Of a stretch of DNA of 5,108 nt, positions 1 to 5,108 are shown piece by piece (position 1 is the stretch's first letter; each line of letters starts with the position of its first letter). This DNA comes from Pseudobutyrivibrio sp. UBA1225 (GTDB taxonomy: Bacteria > Bacillota > Clostridia > Lachnospirales > Lachnospiraceae), in the NCBI GenBank assembly GCA_002309345.1, contig DBWZ01000015.1, positions 1 through 5,108 on the forward strand. The letters are read 5' to 3'. Both the position numbers and the translations under genes were made by a program. The notes below the pieces were generated by a model. It was not told the DNA's origin and did not search any database. It saw only the letters and a program-made list of their open reading frames with translations.

Positions 1-130
1 AATGCGCTGCAATTGCTACTAAGCTAGTTTTGTGGAACTATTTCTTTTAAGTATATTTCATGTCCGTTCAGGGACACACTTTCCCGATATACAAACTATA
101 TGCTGAAAATCGAAAACCCACATTTCTAAA
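1..130. other. Gene-free left edge downstream of the permease operon
   Basis: No gene can be supported here. Read on the minus strand, this is the sequence just after the permease stop codon. It has no GC-rich hairpin followed by a T run, so the four-gene operon has no visible intrinsic terminator inside the window. A small inverted repeat (TGTCC at 61-65, GGACA at 72-76, 6-base loop) is present but is followed by no T tract on either strand. Positions 3-83 on the plus strand resemble the right edge of the window in inverted orientation (separate entry). Confidence 0.6.
3..83 (+). repeat. Left copy of a diverged inverted repeat shared with the right edge
   Basis: Read on plus, this stretch matches the minus strand of 5070-4995. 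The shared blocks, in order, are TGCGC, GCAATTG, TACTAAG, CTAGTTTTGTGGA and CT, separated by single extra bases in one or other copy and one substitution. CATGTCC follows at 59-65. In plus frame 3 the left copy reads LVLW, then a stop codon, then MSVQGHTF. The right copy reads LVLW, then MSIGDITF, so the left copy could be a decayed coding sequence. The homology runs to the first bases of the window, so the element probably continues outside it. I do not recognise the element. Confidence 0.6.
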
Positions 131-1279
131 CTAAACACTTTTAAGTTCTTGTTTTCTGTAAATGAAATATCCTGCAACAATTAACGTAAATGCGATAATT
201 ATATATACAAATGGAGCCACCTGATAAGATCTAAAATAATGGCCTGCCACTTTGAACAGCCTGAATTCGTATACTACACGCTGTGAAACCTGAAACGACG
301 GCAAAAGATCCACGCATTTTGAAAGGGTTTTAAACTCCATCGGTATAGATGTCCCAAGAGCAAAAAGCCCGATATAGCCACCTATAAGAATTATCATTGT
401 GCCCATAGTATTTCTCAAAACGCATGACAAAAACATAGCCACGGCTGCCATAAAAAACGAGCCCAAAATCGAGAGAGCGACCAAAATACAAGCCAGCTCT
501 CCGGCTGTCATTTTCATCTGAGTGAATGGATAAATAACCTGTTCTACAGCATCAAGGCTATCGAATCCCCACTTCAATCGCACATACAAAAGAAAGCTGC
601 CTATAAGAAGCGTGACCGTAAAAAAACAATACGTTGCACCCGCTAAAATCTTGGCAAAATAGATTTCCTTTTGACCGTTGATACTTGCCTTAATTATAGA
701 ATCCGTTCTTCGCTGAGTCTCTATAGAAAACACTGCCGAAAGTCCTGCTGCGATGACAAGAAGCATCATTATGGTTATGTTTGAAATCCCTTCCTGAACA
801 CCAACGGCCGTCAGCGTATATTTCCACTCAAATGGTTTGTCGATTGTCTTCTCCTGCTCTTTCCAATATGCAATTTCTCCTTCGTCCAGATAGGAATCTC
901 TGTAAGCCTCGTCTATCGTCTCAAGACGCTTTTCATATAATGTGGTTTCACTTATATCCTGCAGCGCTACGCCATATCCTGCAATGTCCTTTATCCATTC
1001 TTCTAGGCTGCCATAGGCCCTGTCTTTTTCGTTGATTACCTCACCATATTCATTCGTAACCTCATTGAATTCACCAAGGAGTTTGTCATCAAGTTTGCGG
1101 CCATCAAGCTTTGCGTAATTTTTGAATTCATCCATTTCAACGTTTCCTCTCACCTCAAACTCACCCTGAACAAACATGAAACCAAACAGGATTAAAAAAG
1201 TAATCACAGCAACCTTATTCTTGAGAATCTTGAGTAATTCAAATTTATAAATTGTTCCAAAGCATCTATCCTTTTTCAT
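131..1279 (-). CDS. ABC-2-type transporter permease, 382 aa
   Basis: This is the membrane subunit of an ABC exporter, expected to pair with the ATPase encoded just upstream. Visible in the protein: a short basic cytoplasmic N-terminus, a first hydrophobic helix near residues 23-38, and a large hydrophilic, acidic segment at about 40-160 that is probably outside the membrane. Five more hydrophobic stretches follow at about 165-187, 207-234, 260-287, 291-311 and 354-374, with a basic C-terminal tail. One helix, a large extracytoplasmic loop and a five-helix block is the usual plan of ABC-2 family permeases. The ATG start is supported by GGGAG seven bases upstream (1287-1291). The gene begins 34 bases after the ATPase stop and is the last gene of the operon. 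The substrate is unknown: lipid, peptide antibiotic and bacteriocin export all fit. Function as a permease is well supported; anything finer is inference. Confidence 0.88.
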   Translation of the reverse strand: MKKDRCFGTIYKFELLKILKNKVAVITFLILFGFMFVQGEFEVRGNVEMDEFKNYAKLDGRKLDDKLLGEFNEVTNEYGEVINEKDRAYGSLEEWIKDIAGYGVALQDISETTLYEKRLETIDEAYRDSYLDEGEIAYWKEQEKTIDKPFEWKYTLTAVGVQEGISNITIMMLLVIAAGLSAVFSIETQRRTDSIIKASINGQKEIYFAKILAGATYCFFTVTLLIGSFLLYVRLKWGFDSLDAVEQVIYPFTQMKMTAGELACILVALSILGSFFMAAVAMFLSCVLRNTMGTMIILIGGYIGLFALGTSIPMEFKTLSKCVDLLPSFQVSQRVVYEFRLFKVAGHYFRSYQVAPFVYIIIAFTLIVAGYFIYRKQELKSV

Positions 1280-1313
1280 TCTGAAACTCCCTTTTTATTC
1301 ATGCTAAAAATCA

Positions 1314-2021
1314 CTATGCCTCTACCAATAAGTCCTCATACTTTTCCAGATAAAACTCTTCAAGGTCGCATGAAATCTCATTCTGCGAGCCTTTCCAGAC
1401 AATGCATCCCTCTCTCATCATGATTAATCTATCCGCGATATGCTCGATATCTGAAACTATATGAGTTGAAAGAAGCACAATTGAATCCTTTCCAAGCTCT
1501 TCGATAAGCGTTCTAAATCTAACCCGTTCTTTTGGGTCCAGTCCGGCAGTTGGCTCGTCCAAAATAAGAATCTTGGGATTATTTAATAGCGCCTGCGCGA
1601 TTCCAACTCTCTGCTTCATTCCGCCCGAAAAAGTTTTAATTTTCTTTTTGGCCACATCCGAAAGTCCGACCATCTCTAAAAGTTCTTCAGTTTTTCTTCT
1701 GGCTTTCCTTTTTTCTATGCCCTTTAAAGCTGCCATATACTCAACAAATTCTCTGGCAGTAAACTCAGGATAGTATCCAAAATCCTGCGGCAGATAGCCC
1801 AGCATGGCCCGATAGTTTTCAGCCAATGCAGGGATTCCATCCGCCCTAATCTCTCCGCTTGTCGGTGCCAGTATGCCTGACATCATTCGCATAAGCGTAG
1901 TTTTGCCGGCGCCATTTGCGCCAAGCAAGCCTGTCACTCCCTCTGTAAGTTCGAAAGACACTCTATCAACCGCAATTTTGTTTTTATATTGTTTCGTAAT
2001 TCTGTCTACCGATAATTTCAT
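1314..2021 (-). CDS. ABC transporter ATP-binding protein, 235 aa
   Basis: This cytoplasmic ATPase should power the permease encoded downstream. All nucleotide-binding motifs are present: Walker A GANGAGKT (34-41), Q-loop glutamine in YLPQDFG (Q79), signature FSGGMKQR (131-138), Walker B ILILDEP (151-157), D-loop GLD (160-162) and switch histidine in STHIV (H187). The signature has F in place of the usual L, which is frequent in exporter ATPases of this group. A longer in-frame ATG exists at 2054, but I chose 2021. There GGAGG lies seven bases upstream, the ATG overlaps the previous stop as ATGA, and the protein then starts MKLSVDRITKQY, like family members. The ATGA junction suggests translational coupling. 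The single ABC domain with no membrane part fits a drug/peptide/lipid exporter of the ABC-2 class. Confidence 0.93.
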   Translation of the reverse strand: MKLSVDRITKQYKNKIAVDRVSFELTEGVTGLLGANGAGKTTLMRMMSGILAPTSGEIRADGIPALAENYRAMLGYLPQDFGYYPEFTAREFVEYMAALKGIEKRKARRKTEELLEMVGLSDVAKKKIKTFSGGMKQRVGIAQALLNNPKILILDEPTAGLDPKERVRFRTLIEELGKDSIVLLSTHIVSDIEHIADRLIMMREGCIVWKGSQNEISCDLEEFYLEKYEDLLVEA

Positions 2022-2734
2022 GCAAATGCCTCCATTGTTTTGACAGTTTTCCATTGTTCGTAAAATGCTATCGCAAAAAGTGCTATCACCATCAAAAGCC
2101 CCCAGTCTGCCAAAAGTTCTCTATAACATGCGATTATCGCAGGAGTATAACTATCAGCGCACGAAATAAATAGCGCCATTGCACCTGCGATTACCACGGA
2201 TATGTAACCGTTGCCTCGTCCCAGGGTACTTCTTTCAACCCTAAGGCATATAATCATCGTGATTAAATATGGTATCAACACCCTCACTGCTACCTGCAAT
2301 GCTTTTCCACCAAACGTACCGGCAATCACCGGAGAGCTAATCGCCAAAATGATAATAGAAACTATTCCAAGTATCACCATTCTTGCAAAGACAACGCTTC
2401 TAAGCGAAAATCTGGTGGACATTTCCAGCTCAGCCATATTGTATTTTCTGGATCTGTTAACTTCCACCATGGCTACAGCAACCGAAAACGGCATTATCAT
2501 AGTTACTATATCCTCGGTCATTCCAATTCCAAACGCCGAACCAAATATAGCAACTGCAACTATCGCAAGAAAAACAATCCATGAGGAAATTCGTATATAC
2601 GAAATCTGTTGAAGCAAAAATTCAACCATTGTTATCCGCCTAGGAGGAAACGACTTCAAAAAGCTCTGTTTCTCTTCCGGTTCAGGAGCATAGAATGCAT
2701 CATTTAACATCGCTTTTAATTCTTTTTTATTCAT
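2018..2734 (-). CDS. Six-helix membrane protein between sigma factor and ABC ATPase, 238 aa
   Basis: I do not recognise a named family with certainty. Residues 1-48 are hydrophilic and presumably cytoplasmic. Six hydrophobic segments follow at about 51-70, 75-92, 114-136, 149-165, 176-193 and 210-226. Between helices 2 and 3 lies a charged stretch, MAELEMSTRFSLRSV (100-114), of the kind found in the cytoplasmic loop of ABC-2 permeases. This suggests a second, minimal permease half. The position directly after a sigma factor gene, with a 4-base ATGA overlap, is also typical of an anti-sigma/sensor protein. However, there is no zinc-type HxxxCxxC motif in the N-terminal domain. The start at 2734 is supported by GGAGG seven bases upstream. 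Its 3' end overlaps the ATPase start by 4 bases. Both roles remain open; membrane location is secure. Confidence 0.85.
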   Translation of the reverse strand: MNKKELKAMLNDAFYAPEPEEKQSFLKSFPPRRITMVEFLLQQISYIRISSWIVFLAIVAVAIFGSAFGIGMTEDIVTMIMPFSVAVAMVEVNRSRKYNMAELEMSTRFSLRSVVFARMVILGIVSIIILAISSPVIAGTFGGKALQVAVRVLIPYLITMIICLRVERSTLGRGNGYISVVIAGAMALFISCADSYTPAIIACYRELLADWGLLMVIALFAIAFYEQWKTVKTMEAFA

Positions 2735-3177
2735 TCCTCCACCTCCAAATTCAAACGGAGTTTTTCTTCAGCATTTTTTAATCGCCTATATAGAGCAAAT
2801 CTGGATATTCCAAGTGTTTTGCTCATCGTATTTACGGATTCTTCATTTACATACCTAAGCAACAATAGCTCTTGGTCTTCCACTGGTAATTTTTCCAATG
2901 CCTGCTTAACCAACAAGCGATTCTCTGTATTATCACTATCAACAACACTATGATTAATCTCATCTGTAAGAGGTTCTGGTTTAACACGTCTATACTCATC
3001 AATACACAGATTGCGAGCAATCGTATAAAGATATCGTATATCCGAATCATGGAAATCCCCCTTTTTACTGATAAATCTAAGGAAAGTCTCCTGTGTGATA
3101 TCTTCTGCTATAGAGCGATTATTTATTTTAAAATACACATACCGGTATATTTTGTCATATGTTTTTTCTAGGTCCAT
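2731..3177 (-). CDS. Short ECF-like sigma-70 family RNA polymerase sigma factor, 148 aa
   Basis: This is a two-domain sigma factor expected to direct RNA polymerase to a small set of promoters, probably including its own. Region 2 spans about residues 5-68. DITQETFLRF (26-35) matches the core-binding helix and YLYTIARNLCIDEYRR (49-64) matches the -10-recognition helix. Region 4 spans about 88-143, with LPVEDQELLLLRYV followed by a helix-turn-helix, SVNTMSKTLGISRFALYRRLKNAEEKL, written here as residues 114-120 and 121-140 (key residues S114, G123, R126, R131, R132). Regions 1 and 3 are absent, as in ECF factors. It is the first gene of the operon and overlaps the membrane-protein gene by 4 bases. 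The only visible Shine-Dalgarno (GGGAGG, 3192-3197) lies 14 bases from the ATG, unusually far. No in-frame alternative start lies between them. Confidence 0.9.
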   Translation of the reverse strand: MDLEKTYDKIYRYVYFKINNRSIAEDITQETFLRFISKKGDFHDSDIRYLYTIARNLCIDEYRRVKPEPLTDEINHSVVDSDNTENRLLVKQALEKLPVEDQELLLLRYVNEESVNTMSKTLGISRFALYRRLKNAEEKLRLNLEVEE

Positions 3178-3191
3178 GGATCCGGCTTCGA

Positions 3192-3199
3192 CCTCCCTT
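3192..3199 (-). promoter_or_regulatory. Distant Shine-Dalgarno of the sigma factor gene
   Basis: Minus strand AAGGGAGG, a near-perfect anti-16S match, but 14 bases separate it from the ATG at 3177-3175; the other genes of this operon use 7. The bases between are GC-rich and contain GGATCC. No in-frame ATG, GTG or TTG lies closer. The spacing may lower initiation of the sigma factor, or the start region may be folded. Confidence 0.6.
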
Positions 3200-3207
3200 C
3201 ATAATGA

Positions 3208-3247
3208 TTAACGGATGGCCAACTTATTATGTGCGGTCATCCGTTAA
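3208..3247. repeat. Inverted repeat upstream of the sigma factor operon
   Basis: The arms TTAACGGATG (3208-3217) and CATCCGTTAA (3238-3247) are perfect 10-base inverted copies around a 20-base centre. On the plus strand three more pairs (one G-U) would extend the stem. It lies about 30-70 bases before the sigma factor ATG and after the gdhA terminator, so it falls in the promoter/leader region of the operon. The weak T content after the plus-strand arm (AATTTTATT) does not make a convincing terminator. A regulator-binding operator or a leader hairpin is the likeliest role (inference). Confidence 0.55.
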
Positions 3248-3266
3248 AATTTTATTAAACAATTAC

Positions 3267-3305
3267 AAAAAAAGAAACCTTGAAAACGTAAATTTTCAAG
3301 GTTTC
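3267..3305 (-). terminator. Intrinsic terminator of gdhA
   Basis: On the minus strand, GAAACCTTGAAAA and TTTTCAAGGTTTC form a perfect 13-bp stem (3305-3293 with 3286-3274) around a 6-base loop. Seven T residues (3273-3267) follow immediately. It begins 18 bases after the gdhA stop codon. It separates gdhA from the sigma factor operon, which therefore probably needs its own promoter. Confidence 0.95.
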
Positions 3306-3323
3306 AAAAAATTCTATATTAGA

Positions 3324-4685
3324 TTAGTAAGCAACGCCTTGTGCAATCATTGCTTCAGCTACTTTTTCGAAGCCTGCGATGTTTGCGCCTGCAACGTAGT
3401 TGCCTTCCATACCGTACTTCTTAGAAGCGTCATCACATGCGTGGAAGATACCTTCCATGATGCCCTTAAGCTTAGAATCAACTTCTTCGAATGTCCAGTG
3501 AAGTCTCTCAGAGTTCTGTGACATCTCAAGAGCTGATGTGGCAACACCACCTGCGTTTGCAGCCTTAGCTGGTCCAAAGAGAACGCCAGCGCTCTGGAAT
3601 GCAGCAACAGCCTCTGGAGTTGAAGGCATGTTAGCACCCTCAGCAACAGCGATTACGCCGTTAGAGATAAGCATCTTAGCATCTTCTTCGTTAAGCTCGT
3701 TTTGTGTAGCACATGGAAGAGCGATGTCTACCTTGTACTGCCATACACCGTGCTCACCGTTCTTCTTTTCATGATACTCAGCTGACTTTCTAGCTGCAGC
3801 ATACTCAGAAAGACGTGCACGCTTAACTTCTTTGATTTCCTTAAGAAGATCAACATCGATTCCTTCTGGATCATAAATCCAACCTGTAGAATCAGAACAT
3901 GTAACAGGCTTTGCACCAAGCTGATAAGCCTTCTGGATAGCGTAGATAGCAACGTTACCAGCACCTGAAACAGCTACTGTCTTGCCTTCGAATGATGTGT
4001 TCTTTGCAGACTTAAGCATTTCCTGTGTGAAGTAGCAAACACCATAACCTGTAGCCTCTGTACGAGCAAGTGAACCACCATATGTAAGTCCCTTACCTGT
4101 AAGAACACCTGTGAACTCGTTGCGAAGTCTCTTATACTGACCATACATGAAACCAATCTCACGTCCACCAACACCGATATCACCAGCTGGAACGTCAGTG
4201 TCAGCACCGATGTGCTTAGAAAGCTCTGTCATGAATGCCTGGCAGAATCTCATGATTTCCATATCTGACTTACCCTTAGGGTCGAAGTCAGAACCACCTT
4301 TACCACCACCGATTGGAAGTGTTGTAAGTGAGTTCTTGAAGATCTGCTCGAAGCCTAAGAACTTGATAACTGATAAGTTTACTGAAGGGTGAAGTCTAAG
4401 ACCTCCCTTGTATGGTCCAATGGCAGAGTTGAACTGAACTCTGTATCCACGGTTGACCTGAACCTTGCCCTGATCATCAACCCAAGATACTCTGAACTGA
4501 ATAATACGCTCTGGCTCAACGATACGCTCGATGATACCAAGCTCCTCAAGCTTTGGATTAGCAGCAACAACTGGCTCTAAAGACTCAAGAACCTCGCTAA
4601 CTGCCTGAAGGAATTCCTTCTGCTCTGCGTTTCTAGACTCAAGACCGTCATAAACGCGCTGTAAATAACTACTCTTAAAATTCAT
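3324..4685 (-). CDS. gdhA: NADP-type glutamate dehydrogenase, 453 aa
   Basis: It catalyses reversible reductive amination of 2-oxoglutarate with ammonium to give L-glutamate (EC 1.4.1.4) in the cytoplasm, normally as a hexamer, and is a main route of ammonium assimilation in gut and rumen Clostridia. The family signature LPIGGGKGGSDFDP lies at 123-136. Substrate-site lysines are K93 (GPYKGGLR), K117 and the catalytic K129; the catalytic aspartate is D169 in PAGDIG. The Rossmann motif SGAGNVA is at 240-246. The following SDSTG (264-268) resembles the SDSSG of the NADP enzyme of E. coli rather than the SGPDG-like motif of the NAD enzyme of Clostridium symbiosum, so NADP use is inferred. Length is close to the usual 445-450 residues. 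AAAGGAG lies nine bases before the ATG. The gene has its own promoter and terminator and is monocistronic. Confidence 0.98.
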   Translation of the reverse strand: MNFKSSYLQRVYDGLESRNAEQKEFLQAVSEVLESLEPVVAANPKLEELGIIERIVEPERIIQFRVSWVDDQGKVQVNRGYRVQFNSAIGPYKGGLRLHPSVNLSVIKFLGFEQIFKNSLTTLPIGGGKGGSDFDPKGKSDMEIMRFCQAFMTELSKHIGADTDVPAGDIGVGGREIGFMYGQYKRLRNEFTGVLTGKGLTYGGSLARTEATGYGVCYFTQEMLKSAKNTSFEGKTVAVSGAGNVAIYAIQKAYQLGAKPVTCSDSTGWIYDPEGIDVDLLKEIKEVKRARLSEYAAARKSAEYHEKKNGEHGVWQYKVDIALPCATQNELNEEDAKMLISNGVIAVAEGANMPSTPEAVAAFQSAGVLFGPAKAANAGGVATSALEMSQNSERLHWTFEEVDSKLKGIMEGIFHACDDASKKYGMEGNYVAGANIAGFEKVAEAMIAQGVAY

Positions 4686-4694
4686 TTGTATATT

Positions 4695-4701
4695 CTCCTT
4701 T
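4695..4701 (-). promoter_or_regulatory. Ribosome binding site of gdhA
   Basis: Minus strand AAAGGAG, nine bases before the ATG at 4685-4683. It fixes the start at MNFKSSYLQR, the usual N-terminus of this GDH group. Confidence 0.9.
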
Positions 4702-4750
4702 CAGAATTTAAAAGTTCAAAATATGTCGACTCTTGCCACCCGACACAATC

Positions 4751-4764
4751 TAGAATCGATTCTA
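4751..4764. promoter_or_regulatory. Perfect 14-bp palindrome over the gdhA -10 box (candidate operator)
   Basis: TAGAATCGATTCTA is identical to its own reverse complement. Its first six bases on the minus strand are the proposed -10 hexamer and the rest reaches the expected transcription start, so a dimeric protein bound here would block the promoter. The bound regulator is unknown. It could also be chance: half of the palindrome is a -10-like sequence. Confidence 0.5.
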
Positions 4765-4787
4765 CAACTTTTACCACTTTAGTGCAA
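4759..4787 (-). promoter_or_regulatory. Sigma-A-type promoter of gdhA
   Basis: Minus strand TTGCAC (4787-4782; 4 of 6 to TTGACA) and TAGAAT (4764-4759; 5 of 6 to TATAAT) are separated by exactly 17 bases. Transcription would start near 4752, giving a leader of about 66 nt before gdhA. An AT-rich stretch lies upstream of the -35 box (4788-4800), as in strong promoters. A short inverted repeat, CACTAAAGTG (4774-4783 region), overlaps the -35 box and spacer. Confidence 0.75.
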
Positions 4788-4832
4788 TAAAGTTTTTAAA
4801 AAAAGTTACTATTCACAGCTATAAATTAATTG

Positions 4833-4852
4833 AAAAGGCACTAGCCCCTGCC
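4833..4852 (-). terminator. Weak hairpin with short T run after the 78-codon frame
   Basis: Minus strand GGCA (4852-4849) and TGCC (4840-4837) can pair around an 8-base loop and are followed by four T residues. The stem is only 4 bp, and its arms flank the stop codon of the doubtful frame. It could be a weak terminator ahead of the gdhA promoter but is not convincing alone. Confidence 0.25.
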
Positions 4853-5077
4853 TCCCCCTATTATACCTGCCCCGGCCCGCCCGGCTTGCAGCCCTAGGGT
4901 ACCTGCTGACAATTTAGCTAAGATTATAGATTTTCTTAATGCCAAAATATCACCATCCGTGGATGTACTTTCATCGATTTTACAATTCGAAGTGAATGTT
5001 ATGTCTCCAATGGACATGTTGTATGTATTATAAAAGCTCCACAAAACTAGACTTAGTACAATTGCGCGCAAATCCAT
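4841..5077 (-). CDS. Doubtful small open frame, 78 aa, hydrophobic N-terminus and Gly-rich C-terminus
   Basis: I do not recognise this frame. It starts at the first ATG after an in-frame TAG and encodes a short hydrophobic stretch, AIVLSLVLWSFY (residues 5-16), that could be a signal or membrane segment. A polar middle with one cysteine follows, then a Gly/Ala/Arg-rich tail from about residue 57 made by a strikingly G-rich DNA run. There is no Shine-Dalgarno before the ATG and no promoter I can support. In favour of coding, the first part resembles the left window edge, and some matches there keep codon phase (LVLW; MS[VI]...TF). Against it, the two copies differ by single-base indels in the best-conserved part. 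It may be a chance frame in a repeated non-coding element, or the remnant of a small gene. Confidence 0.25.
   Translation of the reverse strand: MDLRAIVLSLVLWSFYNTYNMSIGDITFTSNCKIDESTSTDGDILALRKSIILAKLSAGTLGLQAGRAGAGIIGGGRG
4845..4894 (-). other. G-run cluster with G-quadruplex potential
   Basis: On the minus strand there are six G runs of three or more in 50 bases: GGG (4894-4892), GGG (4882-4880), GGG (4878-4876), GGGG (4873-4870), GGGGG (4858-4854) and GGGG (4848-4845). The first four are separated by 9, 1 and 2 bases, close to the classic quadruplex pattern. The composition is sharply unlike the AT-rich surroundings. It lies about 60-110 bases upstream of the gdhA -35 box. Confidence 0.5.
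4995..5070 (-). repeat. Right copy of the diverged inverted repeat shared with the left edge
   Basis: Minus strand of this stretch matches the plus strand of 3-83. It shares 34 identical bases over about the first 37 positions with only single-base gaps and one substitution, and CATGTCC recurs at 5018-5012. Both copies point into the window, so they are inverted with respect to each other and flank all five genes. In both copies TGTCC is followed closely by its complement (GGACA, or GGA-G-ACA with one extra base). A further 30 or so bases to the right (5078-5108) hold nothing I can identify. Confidence 0.6.
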
Positions 5078-5108
5078 TCGCTAAGTGAAAGTATGTAAGA
5101 GATTTTTT

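Noticed and set aside
2021..2054. Upstream ATG giving an ATPase 11 residues longer
   Set aside because: The extension lies inside the 3' end of the previous gene, and the GGAGG site is correctly placed only for the ATG at 2021.
3172..3187. GGATCC and CCATGG next to each other at the sigma factor start, resembling cloning sites
   Set aside because: The surrounding sequence continues naturally with a Shine-Dalgarno upstream and a normal gene downstream; two six-base sites can occur by chance.
3208..3250. Plus-strand terminator made by the inverted repeat
   Set aside because: No gene on the plus strand would use it, the loop is long and the following T run is broken.
3159..3521. Plus-strand open frame of 120 codons crossing the sigma factor start and the gdhA 3' end
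   Set aside because: It runs antisense over two real genes and through the terminator stem, with no Shine-Dalgarno and a protein of no recognisable type.
3324..4685. Several open frames antisense to gdhA and in its other frames
   Set aside because: gdhA is certain in its frame; the others lack ribosome binding sites and recognisable domains and arise from its codon bias.
4771..4787. Resemblance of the -35 region to an NtrC-type site (TGCAC...GGT)
   Set aside because: The right half-site is incomplete, there is no sigma-54 -24/-12 promoter, and the promoter is of the sigma-A type.
4860..4865. TATAAT on the minus strand inside the G-rich run as a second gdhA promoter
   Set aside because: No -35-like hexamer lies 16-18 bases upstream; the promoter at 4759-4787 is much better.
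1..5108. CRISPR array, tRNA, rRNA or transposase gene
   Set aside because: No regularly spaced repeats, cloverleaf sequence, rRNA segment or transposase motif is visible on either strand.

Overview
The window reads as a piece of a low-GC Firmicutes chromosome, most likely Lachnospiraceae (Butyrivibrio/Pseudobutyrivibrio/Roseburia-like). This is inferred from the AT-rich base composition, strong GGAGG-type ribosome binding sites, the style of the NADP-type glutamate dehydrogenase, and a sigma factor/membrane protein/ABC transporter operon of a kind common in Clostridia. No species-level marker is present. All five well-supported genes lie on the minus strand, so the window is best read from right to left.

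Right to left: (i) 5108-4788 holds no well-supported gene. It contains a doubtful 78-codon frame with an unusual G-rich 3' half (minus strand). (ii) 4787-4686 carries a good sigma-A-type promoter with a perfect 14-bp palindrome over its -10 box, then a leader of about 66 nt and the ribosome binding site of gdhA. (iii) 4685-3324 is gdhA (NADP-type glutamate dehydrogenase), closed by a textbook intrinsic terminator at 3305-3267. (iv) 3266-3178 is an intergenic stretch with a 10-bp perfect inverted repeat just upstream of the next operon. (v) 3177-131 is a four-gene operon: a short ECF-like sigma factor, a six-helix membrane protein, an ABC ATPase and an ABC-2-type permease. The first three genes are linked by ATGA stop/start overlaps. 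(vi) 130-1 has no convincing terminator and no gene, but contains a sequence clearly related to the far right end of the window.

gdhA assimilates ammonium into glutamate and is a stand-alone, probably highly expressed housekeeping gene. The operon looks like a self-contained, envelope-facing ABC export or resistance module with its own sigma factor. The membrane protein between sigma factor and ATPase is either a second permease subunit, a sensor/anti-sigma protein, or both. The substrate cannot be read from the sequence.

The least explained feature is a diverged inverted repeat linking the two window edges (about 3-83 on plus with about 5070-4995 on minus). It has 34 identical bases in its first 37 or so positions, broken only by single-base indels and one substitution. 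Either a short repeated element of unknown type flanks this 5-kb segment, or the sequence was cut or assembled at a repeat.
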